Origin: Firmicutes bacterium UBA6226
GTDB lineage: Bacteria > Bacillota_A > Clostridia > Peptostreptococcales > Acidaminobacteraceae
Assembly: GCA_002441045.1 (NCBI GenBank)
Contig: DJWQ01000081.1
Location: 1 to 7,210 of the forward strand
DNA length: 7,210 bases
Direction: 5' to 3'
This document shows positions 1 through 4,954 of this stretch, piece by piece (positions within the stretch are counted from its first letter, which is position 1; each line of letters begins with the position of its first letter). The position numbers were made by a program, and so were the translations under genes. Under the pieces are notes generated by a model that made no database searches, was not told the origin of the DNA, and worked only from the letters and a program-made list of their open reading frames with translations.

Positions 1-422
1 GAAACCAATGTTGAGAAGTTTATATCATTACCTTGTTCATCAACCCAACCATCAAATGTAAATCCAGTTTTTTCAGGAGCAGCAGGTAAATCGAAAGAAG
101 TTACAGGATACGTAACTGTAATTGGATTAACAGCTGTACCACCTTTAGAGTCAAAATTAACTGTAAAGGTTGAAGGTGCTTTAGCGATCCATTTTGCAAA
201 AACAGTCGTTTCATATTCACCAAAGTATGGAGAATCATAAGAAACTAAAGTAGCAAAGTTGACTGGATTATCTTGTCCATCGACCCAACCATCAAATGTA
301 AATCCAGTTTTTTCAGGAGCGGCAGGTAAGTCGAAAGAGTTTACAGGATAGGTAACTGTTATTGGACTAACATCTGAACCACCTTTAGAGTCAAAGTTAA
401 CTGTAAATGTTGAAGGTGTTTT
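1..422 (-). repeat. 240-bp tandem repeat encoding 80-residue surface-protein modules
   Basis: A 240-bp unit (183-422) is followed in phase by most of a second copy (1-182), which is cut by the window edge. On the plus strand the shared string aatccagttttttcaggagc begins at 61 and again at 301, exactly 240 bp apart. The differences are mostly silent or conservative. The most variable stretch is the one encoding VDGQDNPVNFATLV versus VDEQGNDINFSTLV. The high DNA identity suggests recent duplication, so copy number may vary between strains. More copies may lie beyond the left edge. Confidence 0.9.
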
Positions 423-1430
423 AGCTACCCACTTAGCATACAAAGTTACTGTTGAGTGAGAGTTAGTTGGACTATCATACGATACAGTATTATCAAAAGC
501 TGTAGTAAATTGATTATCTGTGTACCAACCTATGAAAGTATAATCAGCATCAGTTGGAATAGGTGTCGTAACTGAAGTTTCATTATATTTTTTTACTATT
601 GGTGAGTGCGTTGAATGGTCAGATACAAATTCTACAGTGACTGTTGACCATGCTTCGGTAGTGAAAGAAGCGGTACCATATAAAGTGTCATTATGAATTC
701 CTGAAATTTGAATATTTCTTACATTATTTATGAATTCTGTATCTTCACTTTGAAAAACACAGTTTGGAAAGCTCGCTATAATAGCTGCTTTAGCATCTGT
801 GTAGCTTGAGTATTCTATAGAACTATTAGGTATCTTATAGATAGTTTCATTGCACTCGTAAGTATAGCTTTGTACGGTGTAATCTCGCCAACCACTATTT
901 GGCTCAAAATTAGGATCAGCTTCTACGGATAGAATAGTTTTATCAGGGAATAGTTTAGAAATAGCTTCAATTAATGTATATGGTCCCTCACCATTTTTAG
1001 TTAAATAGAAATAACGATCATTAACACGCCAAGAACCATCAACTTTTGTTGCAATAGTGACTGAACCACCAGTTCTAGAAGTAATTACTTCTCTTGTAAT
1101 TGGAAATGATTCAATTTGACTATAATTTGCAGTTATAGCAAGTGTGTAATCAGTTTTTTCAGTAAGACCAGAAAGTGAAAGTGCTTCACTTTCAATATTA
1201 ATATTTTGGTTATCGCCATTTAGTGTAGCAGAAGCACTTGTAAGGACATAAGGTGAAGGCATCTCATATTGCCAACTAAATTCACCTGTAGTTGCTCCAG
1301 TAGCAGTGCCAGTTACATCAGTAAGTGCTGGTGTACTCTGAACCACAGCAAAACTTGAAAATGGTATACCTAAAATAATCAATAGTACTGCCATAAGTAA
1401 TGATAGATGTTTCTTGATAGTCATTTTCAT
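1..1430 (-). CDS. Secreted surface protein with InlB B-repeat (Flg_new) modules, partial (C-terminus outside window)
   Basis: The frame stays open for 476 codons from ATG 1430-1428 to the window edge, so the C-terminus and any cell-wall anchor are not seen. AGGAG (1437-1441) lies 6 nt before the ATG and fixes the start. Residues 1-28 form a signal peptide: KK near the N-terminus, hydrophobic LSLLMAVLLIILGIPF, likely cleavage after SSFA. Residues 30 to about 260 are a Thr/Ser-rich region I do not recognise; part of it (about 45-115) could be a fibronectin-like fold. From about 263 there are three Flg_new/InlB B-repeat-like modules, each with a V.F.S...h..P start, a G(F/Y)TF.GW core and a final (Y/F)AKW. 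Modules 2 and 3 are nearly identical (TFTVNFDSKGG, then LPAAPEKTGFTFDGWVD). Such modules form beta-grasp-like stalks in bacterial surface and adhesion proteins. A c-di-GMP riboswitch in the leader supports a role in adhesion or sessile life, by inference. The ligand is unknown. Confidence 0.87.
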   Translation of the reverse strand, partial: MKMTIKKHLSLLMAVLLIILGIPFSSFAVVQSTPALTDVTGTATGATTGEFSWQYEMPSPYVLTSASATLNGDNQNINIESEALSLSGLTEKTDYTLAITANYSQIESFPITREVITSRTGGSVTIATKVDGSWRVNDRYFYLTKNGEGPYTLIEAISKLFPDKTILSVEADPNFEPNSGWRDYTVQSYTYECNETIYKIPNSSIEYSSYTDAKAAIIASFPNCVFQSEDTEFINNVRNIQISGIHNDTLYGTASFTTEAWSTVTVEFVSDHSTHSPIVKKYNETSVTTPIPTDADYTFIGWYTDNQFTTAFDNTVSYDSPTNSHSTVTLYAKWVAKTPSTFTVNFDSKGGSDVSPITVTYPVNSFDLPAAPEKTGFTFDGWVDGQDNPVNFATLVSYDSPYFGEYETTVFAKWIAKAPSTFTVNFDSKGGTAVNPITVTYPVTSFDLPAAPEKTGFTFDGWVDEQGNDINFSTLV

Positions 1431-1442
1431 AAAGTTCTCCTT

Positions 1443-1467
1443 TGCCAAATTATAATATAAGTTGGCA
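1443..1467 (-). promoter_or_regulatory. Hairpin next to the ribosome binding site, probable riboswitch expression platform
   Basis: On the minus strand TGCCAA (1467-1462) pairs with TTGGCA (1448-1443). Inside, TTAT pairs with ATAA across an ATT loop, giving about 10 bp with one C/T mismatch. The hairpin ends just before the AAAGGAGAA ribosome binding site of the repeat-protein gene. Its 5' arm shares TGCC (1467-1464) with the closing stem of the aptamer, so aptamer P1 and this hairpin cannot form together. No T-run follows, which favours control of translation over termination. Direction is not certain. Ligand binding would free the region beside the ribosome site, so an ON switch is slightly favoured. 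Confidence 0.55.
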
Positions 1468-1563
1468 GTCGGACGATCGTGGTCTAGTCGTAGATACCCC
1501 ATTTTACCCATTATAGACTTTAGACTCCTGACTTTGCGTCCCTTATTTTCATAAGGTTTGCCC
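1464..1563 (-). ncRNA. Cyclic di-GMP class I riboswitch (GEMM) aptamer
   Basis: Reading the minus strand, GGGCAAACC (1563-1555) leads into a hairpin CCTTAT-GAAA-ATAAGG with the expected GAAA tetraloop. GGGACGCAAAG (1542-1532) follows. These are the two signature strings of the c-di-GMP-I aptamer. The second arm starts GTCTAAAGTC (1525-1516) and closes with GACTAGAC (1489-1482), matching the usual tetraloop-receptor helix with its internal TAAA. TGCC (1467-1464) closes P1 with GGCA (1562-1559). The 3' strand CCGACTGCC departs from the common CCGGGTTGCC, and the second arm is longer than usual, so affinity cannot be judged. The aptamer begins about 17 nt after the stop codon of the upstream small gene and precedes the repeat protein by only about 33 nt. 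It is therefore an intercistronic switch that should control only the downstream gene. Confidence 0.88.
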
Positions 1564-1574
1564 TTGCTATAAGT

Positions 1575-1592
1575 AAACGCTAGATAGCGTTT
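1575..1592 (-). repeat. Inverted repeat over the stop codon of the small gene
   Basis: AAACGC (1592-1587) and GCGTTT (1580-1575) form a perfect 6-bp stem around a 6-nt loop; the loop bases TA..TA could add two more pairs. The TAG stop (1582-1580) lies partly in the loop and partly in the 3' arm. No T-run follows, so it is not a convincing intrinsic terminator. It sits immediately before the riboswitch and may be a spacer, a processing site or an attenuating structure. Confidence 0.45.
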
Positions 1593-1819
1593 ATTACTCT
1601 TTCATCATGCCACGTACGTATCGGTTTCGAATCATTCGCCTGTTCAGAAACCGCTGAGTTGATGAGATTAATTAGTTCAAGTTCGCTTCGGAAGTGTATT
1701 TTTTTACCCGTATCCAGCCATTCGACTACACCTTGCCAACTGTAGTTTTCTTGATGGTAGATGGTGACTAAGAAGTTGGATCCAAAACTTTTAGCTACGG
1801 GATTATTTTTCTTATTCAT
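1580..1819 (-). CDS. Small protein of unknown function (79 aa), WQG...FRSxLEL type
   Basis: This is a real gene: AGGAGGTGA (1823-1831) is a near-perfect ribosome binding site 6 nt (from AGGAGG) before ATG 1819-1817, and a promoter with TATAAT lies just upstream. The product has no signal peptide or membrane segment, so it is probably cytosolic. Residues about 13-42 look beta-rich (SNFLVTIYHQENYSWQGVVE, then WLDTGKKIHF). They are followed by the helix FRSELELINLINSAV and a polar tail. From memory, short clostridial proteins with a W-Q-G...W...F-R-S-x-L-E-L-i-x-L-i pattern are common, but I cannot name a family or function. It is the first gene of a probable transcript that continues through the c-di-GMP riboswitch into the repeat protein. 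It could be a small regulator or accessory of that surface protein, or serve as a leader ORF. Confidence 0.82.
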   Translation of the reverse strand: MNKKNNPVAKSFGSNFLVTIYHQENYSWQGVVEWLDTGKKIHFRSELELINLINSAVSEQANDSKPIRTWHDERVINAI

Positions 1820-1846
1820 CGCTCACCTCCTATGGACGTATTTTCT

Positions 1847-1864
1847 ATTATATCTACAATTATA
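1847..1864 (-). promoter_or_regulatory. Promoter of the small-protein/repeat-protein operon, two overlapping TATAAT candidates
   Basis: On the minus strand there are two perfect TATAAT hexamers, at 1864-1859 and 1852-1847. The hexamer 17 nt before the second is CGCATG, a poor -35, which suggests dependence on an activator. The second hexamer gives a leader of about 20 nt before the small gene. It also has the same helical phase to the upstream heptamer ladder as the other two promoters in this window, so it is preferred. Confidence 0.6.
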
Positions 1865-1873
1865 AGTGTCATG

Positions 1874-1913
1874 CGTGACACGGCGGGAACATCTTTGTGA
1901 CATCCCTGTGACA
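1874..1913 (-). promoter_or_regulatory. Four heptamer direct repeats at exact 11-bp spacing, putative SARP/BTAD operator
   Basis: Reading the minus strand: TGTCACA (1913-1907), TGTCACA (1902-1896), TGTTCCC (1891-1885, degenerate) and TGTCACG (1880-1874). Each starts exactly 11 bp after the last. The final box ends 21 nt before the preferred TATAAT and so overlaps the -35 position. SARP-family activators (OmpR-like DNA-binding domain plus BTAD) are known to bind heptamers at 11-bp steps overlapping the -35 region. The last box is also half of a perfect palindrome, gtgtcatgcgtgacac (1866-1881). That leaves open a different, symmetric binder. Confidence 0.6.
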
Positions 1914-1970
1914 AATTAATAATTATTTTAAAATTAGGGATATGTGTAAACATAATTCCTATATAGTTTT

Positions 1971-2026
1971 AAAAACAAAAAAAGTGCTGTTCTAAATCTT
2001 ATTGTTAAGACTTACAATAGCACTTT
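1971..2026 (-). terminator. Rho-independent terminator of the BTAD regulator gene
   Basis: On the minus strand AAAGTGCT (2026-2019) pairs with AGCACTTT (1988-1981). An inner stem ATTGT/ACAAT lies in the loop region. The 3' arm runs straight into TTTTTTTGTTTTT (1983-1971). It begins 44 nt after the TAG of the regulator gene and separates it from the small-protein operon. That operon should therefore have its own promoter. Confidence 0.85.
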
Positions 2027-2070
2027 ATTTAAATATTAATTTTATTTTATGTTGAAAGCACAAAACCAAA

Positions 2071-3264
2071 CTACTTTAGTTCCTTAATTTGCGTAATTGA
2101 TATTTGGTCATTATTAGGGAAAGAAGTAAGTACCCTACTTAGTACCTTGTTCATTAAATCAGAATCAACACCTGGAAGAAGCGCAATGAACTGAGAATCA
2201 TTCCATTGTGTAAATGTGTCGCCCTTTCTTAGGTGATACATCAAATGTTGTTTTAAATGTGAGATTCTCAAATCCTCTTGTGGTTGGCTATAACCTGAGA
2301 TTTTCTTAGCACTAATAACACCGATACTAAAAGAAACGCCTGAGCGTTGAGATCTTCTTCGTTCTAGCTCATAGATGGACTTAAATGTATCTGGTTCACA
2401 ATAAAACGCATTTTCCATAACAAGATCTGATTCTAGCACTTCATATAAACTGCTTTCAGATTTTACAGGTTGATGCGTCTGTAAAAGCTTTTTATAAAGT
2501 GATTTCATCGACACAGAAGGTTTTAATCCCATCTCAGTATAATAGAACCCAGTGATGTATTCATAATGCTCCAAGGCTTCTTTTTGTTCACCCTTATGCA
2601 TAAGGGCATCCATTAAGCTCAAATGAAAACTCTCTTCATAAATATCGATGATAATGGCTCTGCGACAAAGTGAGATGATTTCCTCATATTCTCTTTCTGC
2701 CTTTAGTAGTTCAATTGCATTGAGGACGGTTTTTAGATACAAGCGTCTGTAGTGGTTACGAATAGAAAAGACCCAATGCTGATCCACACAATCTGGTAAA
2801 TAGTCACCAGTGTACAGGTGGATGGCCTTCAAAAAATTCTGAAGAGCAAGCGTGGGTGAGTTTTGCATTAAAGCCTCACCGTTTTTTATTAAGTATTCGA
2901 AATTTTCCACATCAATCTCATAGTGAATTTGATCGTTCCATTTATAATAACCATTAGAAAAGATGAGTGTTTTAGTCAACTCAGAGTCAACGTTTTCAAC
3001 AAGCGCTTGTCTAAGACGATGCATTTGTCGACGTAGTGTACTTCTTGGATCACTATAGGACTCAGTTACCCATAGCTGATCCATTAAAGACTCAGGCGTA
3101 AAAACACGATCTCGATGTGTTAGCATAAACTTATAAAGCTCCCAAATCTTCTTGGAACCCGCAGATGAGTTAACGAGAGATTCACCGTTTTTAGAAACGT
3201 CGAATTTTCCCAAGGTCTTTATGATAAATGTAGGATCAGTTTGCGTAACTGGGGAAGTCAACAT
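2071..3264 (-). CDS. BTAD/SARP-type transcriptional regulator with degenerate GGDEF-like C-terminal domain (397 aa)
   Basis: AAGGAG (3276-3271) lies 6 nt before ATG 3264-3262. Residues about 15-110 are an OmpR-like winged helix: IKTLGKFDVSKNGE start, WELYKFMLTHRDRVFTPESL, then the recognition segment RSTLRRQMHRLRQAL and the wing FSNGYYKWN. Residues about 117-263 are a bacterial transcriptional activation domain of TPR-like helices, with the marks YTGDYLPD (151-158), EESFHLSLMDALMHKGEQ and GLKPS. Residues about 283-392 resemble a nucleotide-cyclase/GGDEF fold: ELERRRSQRSGVSFSIGVIS, then LRKGDTFTQWNDSQFIALLP. The GG(D/E)EF site is replaced by WNDSQF, so cyclase activity is unlikely; a sensory or dimerising role is inferred. 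No membrane segment is present, so it is cytosolic. The gene has its own promoter and terminator. The 11-bp heptamer ladders at three nearby promoters fit SARP-type binding, which makes it the likely local activator. Confident about wHTH and BTAD, moderate about the C-terminal domain. Confidence 0.88.
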   Translation of the reverse strand: MLTSPVTQTDPTFIIKTLGKFDVSKNGESLVNSSAGSKKIWELYKFMLTHRDRVFTPESLMDQLWVTESYSDPRSTLRRQMHRLRQALVENVDSELTKTLIFSNGYYKWNDQIHYEIDVENFEYLIKNGEALMQNSPTLALQNFLKAIHLYTGDYLPDCVDQHWVFSIRNHYRRLYLKTVLNAIELLKAEREYEEIISLCRRAIIIDIYEESFHLSLMDALMHKGEQKEALEHYEYITGFYYTEMGLKPSVSMKSLYKKLLQTHQPVKSESSLYEVLESDLVMENAFYCEPDTFKSIYELERRRSQRSGVSFSIGVISAKKISGYSQPQEDLRISHLKQHLMYHLRKGDTFTQWNDSQFIALLPGVDSDLMNKVLSRVLTSFPNNDQISITQIKELK

Positions 3265-3301
3265 GATTAACTCCTTAATTAAGTATATTTGGGAATAGAA
3301 T

Positions 3302-3310
3302 ATTATACCA
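3302..3310 (-). promoter_or_regulatory. Extended -10 promoter of the BTAD regulator gene
   Basis: On the minus strand TGGTATAAT (3310-3302) is a TGn-extended -10 box, about 38 nt before the start codon. The -35 region is poor, as is usual for extended -10 promoters. A second weak candidate lies further upstream (TTGGTA, 16 nt, TATACT). No TGTCACA-like heptamers at 11-bp steps were seen here, so self-regulation through the same boxes is not supported. Confidence 0.55.
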
Positions 3311-3420
3311 TGAATGACGTCGTATAATACAGTAAAAGTACTAAGTTCATCTATAGTATATCAATATAGTTATTATTACCAAATATAATAGATAATAAAC
3401 TTTGGATGTAAAAAAGATAC

Positions 3421-3448
3421 AACTAAATCGAAAACGAATTGGTTTTTT
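3421..3448 (+). terminator. Terminator-like hairpin with T-tail, plus strand
   Basis: AACTAAATCG (3421-3430) pairs with CGAATTGGTT (3435-3444) across an AAAA loop, with one mismatch and one G-U pair. The 3' arm ends in TTTTTT (3443-3448). The stem is AT-rich and thus weak. No plus-strand gene lies upstream, so its role is unclear; antisense transcription toward this point is one option. Confidence 0.35.
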
Positions 3449-3569
3449 AAATTATTTTGTAATATTTTATTACTTAACAGATTATTCACAAAGGGGTCAT
3501 AACCTATACACAACTCTATTTTAATATAAGACCATGATAAGTGATAAACAGATCGCTTAACACAATAAA

Positions 3570-3718
3570 CCCCCAAAATATTTACCTAAATTGCAACAAA
3601 ACCCCAATAATGAATTCCGAGTGGGCATCCCCCAAATTAACCCACTCGTGAAATTCCCCCCTTCTTAACTTTTAGATTGACTTTCATTCGTAAGAATTGA
3701 AGTCTTTTTTTTTACCCC
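3570..3718. repeat. Block of regularly spaced C-runs around a palindrome, possible mobile-element remnant
   Basis: C-runs start at 3570, 3602, 3629, 3656 and 3715, giving steps of 32, 27, 27 and 59 bp. Four are in a similar context (cccc or ccccc followed by aaa/aat). In the middle is a perfect 8-bp inverted repeat, CGAGTGGG (3618-3625) and CCCACTCG (3641-3648), without a T-run on either strand. The composition is unlike the surrounding DNA. Repeated short sites near an end are typical of some insertion sequences such as the IS21 family. I see no transposase fragment or target duplication, so this is only a suggestion. Confidence 0.3.
3679..3713 (+). terminator. Rho-independent terminator-like hairpin on the plus strand, no matching gene
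   Basis: GACTTTCATTC (3679-3689) pairs with GAATTGAAGTC (3694-3704) around a GTAA loop, with one mismatch and one G-U pair. Nine T's follow (3705-3713). It points toward the 3' end of the HD-GYP gene, and no plus-strand gene precedes it. It may protect that gene from antisense transcripts or be left over from a lost gene. On the minus strand the same hairpin is not followed by a T-run, so it is a poor terminator for the HD-GYP gene. Confidence 0.55.
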
Positions 3719-3733
3719 AAATTTGATAAAAAG

Positions 3734-4642
3734 TTAAAAAGTATTTTCATCTAAAATCATTTCTATAAAAGTAGCTACAATTTCGCTATCGTATTTGCTC
3801 CCCGAGAGCTCTTTGAGTTCTAGTAAAGCAGATTCAATAGATTTCCCTTTTTTATAAACTCTATCTGTGATCATGGCATCATAGCTGTCGCAAACTGCTA
3901 AAATACGTGCTTCAAAGCAAATTTCCTCACCTTTCAATCCATTTGGATAACCAGTGCCATCTATCCTTTCATGATGCTGATAAATGATTTTAAAAACATC
4001 TGGATCAAAGTTTTCAAGAATCAAGCTCTTCCCGTGTTCGACATGAAGCTTTATCGCTTCAAACTCAGAGGCGTCAAGTGCGCCAGGCTTGTTTAGAATC
4101 TCATCGGGGATTTTGATTTTACCTAAATCATGATAATAAGCTGCTTTGTTGATTAGGTTCAGTGCTTTTGATTTATAACCGAGTTTCACAGCCAGTTTTT
4201 TTACGAGTTCAAAAACGCGTTGACTGTGCTCACCCGTATAATGATCTTTTTCTTGAATCTCTTTAATAAGACGATCGACGATGCTGTGATTGTTTTCAAG
4301 CGTTTTATAGACATCATAATTGGTTGCATGAACGACGATAATGGTATCTTCTAAGGTTTTTAACGTGTGTACTTCTGCGGTATTTTTGAAAACAAGAATA
4401 TCGCCAGTTTTTACGATAGAGGTATCTTCAAAAACGAAGCAGGCACCTTTTACAATATAATAGGTTTTAAAATCGGCTTCCGAGGGGAGCGGCTCTATAT
4501 ATAAGATTCGATCAGAAGAAATATGCAAAACACTAATTTGCAAATCAGCATCATGAAATTTTTTTTCTACCTGTGAGTTTTTATTTTTCATTTCATACGT
4601 TGACTCAGCTTCTCCAGAACGTATTATTTTGTAATCAGCCAT
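3734..4642 (-). CDS. Cupin-HD-GYP protein, probable c-di-GMP phosphodiesterase (302 aa)
   Basis: The start is ATG 4642-4640 because GGAGG lies 5 nt upstream. A longer frame from 4693 would begin close to the -10 box and adds 17 residues with no ribosome site. Residues about 35-115 form a cupin-like beta barrel: LYIEPLPSEADFKTYYIVKG, TGDILVFKN, VHTLKTLEDTIIVVHA. It lacks an obvious full metal-binding histidine set, so it may be a ligand-sensing domain. Residues about 118-300 are a complete HD-GYP domain: DHYTGEHSQRV (H139), YYHDLGKIKIPDEIL (H171, D172), LHVEHG (H200, H203) and HHERIDGTGYPNGLKGEEI (H223, H224, GYP 231-233). The metal ligands and GYP motif look intact, so hydrolysis of c-di-GMP is expected. 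There is no transmembrane segment. The gene is monocistronic, divergent from the IPT/TIG gene, and preceded by two 11-bp-spaced heptamers like those at the neighbouring promoters. Confidence 0.92.
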   Translation of the reverse strand: MADYKIIRSGEAESTYEMKNKNSQVEKKFHDADLQISVLHISSDRILYIEPLPSEADFKTYYIVKGACFVFEDTSIVKTGDILVFKNTAEVHTLKTLEDTIIVVHATNYDVYKTLENNHSIVDRLIKEIQEKDHYTGEHSQRVFELVKKLAVKLGYKSKALNLINKAAYYHDLGKIKIPDEILNKPGALDASEFEAIKLHVEHGKSLILENFDPDVFKIIYQHHERIDGTGYPNGLKGEEICFEARILAVCDSYDAMITDRVYKKGKSIESALLELKELSGSKYDSEIVATFIEMILDENTF

Positions 4643-4657
4643 AGAGTCCTCCAGTTG

Positions 4658-4669
4658 CTGTATATACAG
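4658..4669. promoter_or_regulatory. Perfect 12-bp palindrome in the HD-GYP leader, operator candidate
   Basis: CTGTATATACAG is fully self-complementary and lies between the predicted transcription start (about 4690) and the ribosome binding site. A repressor bound there could block transcription. The half-sites CTGT and ACAG are too close for an Escherichia-type LexA box (CTGT-N8-ACAG) and do not match the Gram-positive GAAC-N4-GTTC box. The binder is unknown. Confidence 0.4.
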
Positions 4670-4696
4670 TATTACAGACTTTTTATATTTCACTCA

Positions 4697-4702
4697 ATTA
4701 TA
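4697..4702 (-). promoter_or_regulatory. -10 box of the HD-GYP gene
   Basis: On the minus strand TATAAT (4702-4697) is perfect. The hexamer 17 nt upstream is TTTTAT, a weak -35. The expected start is near 4690, which gives a leader of about 48 nt containing the CTGTATATACAG palindrome. The weak -35 is consistent with activator dependence. Confidence 0.55.
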
Positions 4703-4745
4703 CACAAAATTTTCTGAAAATAAAAGTGGGTTACATAATTATTAC

Positions 4746-4763
4746 CTTTACAAGTTATAGACA
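4746..4763 (-). promoter_or_regulatory. Two 11-bp-spaced heptamers upstream of the HD-GYP promoter
   Basis: On the minus strand TGTCTAT (4763-4757) is followed 11 bp later by TGTAAAG (4752-4746). The second ends 43 nt before the TATAAT. The pair with its spacer closely matches the last two boxes at 4908-4925 upstream of the divergent gene (TGTC...A.CTTGTAAAG in both). The boxes are weaker than the TGTCACA ladder at 1874-1913. The intervening 11-bp steps down to the promoter hold only degenerate heptamers. Confidence 0.4.
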
Positions 4764-4896
4764 CCCCCCTCCAATCATTTATCAAAAAAGAGAAATCATA
4801 CACAAATAAACGTTTAATGTTACAAAATAAAGACAAGCTGTTAAATTTCTTAAAGAAAACAAAGAAAATATCCGATATTCCTATTGTGGTGTATCC

Positions 4897-4925
4897 TGTC
4901 ATAAGGGTGTCACAAGCTTGTAAAG
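4897..4925 (+). promoter_or_regulatory. Three 11-bp-spaced heptamers upstream of the IPT/TIG gene, putative SARP/BTAD operator
   Basis: TGTCATA (4897-4903), TGTCACA (4908-4914) and TGTAAAG (4919-4925) start exactly 11 bp apart. TGTCACA is identical to two boxes upstream of the small-protein operon. A possible fourth, degenerate step (TTTAATC, 4930-4936) ends 21 nt before TATAAT, the same distance as at the 1874-1913 ladder. The shared boxes suggest one regulator for both surface-protein promoters. Confidence 0.5.
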
Positions 4926-4954
4926 AGCCTTTAATCCAAATAGAAGAAAGTATT

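Larger units (their letters stand above)
3311..3733. other. Gene-free AT-rich intergenic stretch
   Basis: I see no credible gene in this stretch. The open frame on the minus strand around 3376-3576 starts with TTG, has no ribosome binding site and encodes an Ile/Leu/Tyr/Phe-rich chain typical of random AT-rich sequence. The stretch holds two plus-strand terminator-like hairpins, a palindrome within a block of C-runs and little else. The HD-GYP gene reads into it from the right, yet I find no clear minus-strand terminator for that gene. Confidence 0.6.

Noticed and set aside
1449..1460. Promoter between the riboswitch and the repeat-protein gene (TATATTATAAT on the minus strand)
   Set aside because: It would bypass the riboswitch, leave an unusually short leader and has no -35. 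The bases are better explained as the inner stem of the hairpin beside the ribosome site.
1874..1913. CRP/FNR-type site from the TGTGA motifs
   Set aside because: The motifs are direct repeats at 11-bp steps, not the inverted TGTGA-N6-TCACA arrangement such regulators need.
1874..1913. CRISPR-like repeats
   Set aside because: Units are only 7 bp with 4-bp spacers and sit in a promoter; there is no array.
3376..3576. 66-residue open frame on the minus strand between the HD-GYP and BTAD genes
   Set aside because: It begins with TTG, lacks a ribosome binding site, and encodes a random-looking Ile/Leu/Tyr/Phe-rich chain typical of AT-rich noncoding DNA.
4658..4669. LexA/SOS box reading of CTGTATATACAG
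   Set aside because: The spacing between half-sites is 4 bp rather than 8, and it does not match the Gram-positive GAAC-N4-GTTC box.
4643..4693. N-terminal extension of the HD-GYP protein by 17 residues
   Set aside because: The internal ATG at 4642 has a GGAGG at ideal spacing, whereas the upstream ATG lies at the predicted transcription start and has none.
4690..4902. 70-residue open frame on the minus strand in the divergent intergenic region
   Set aside because: No ribosome binding site precedes its ATG, it overlaps the promoter elements of both flanking genes, and its composition looks noncoding.
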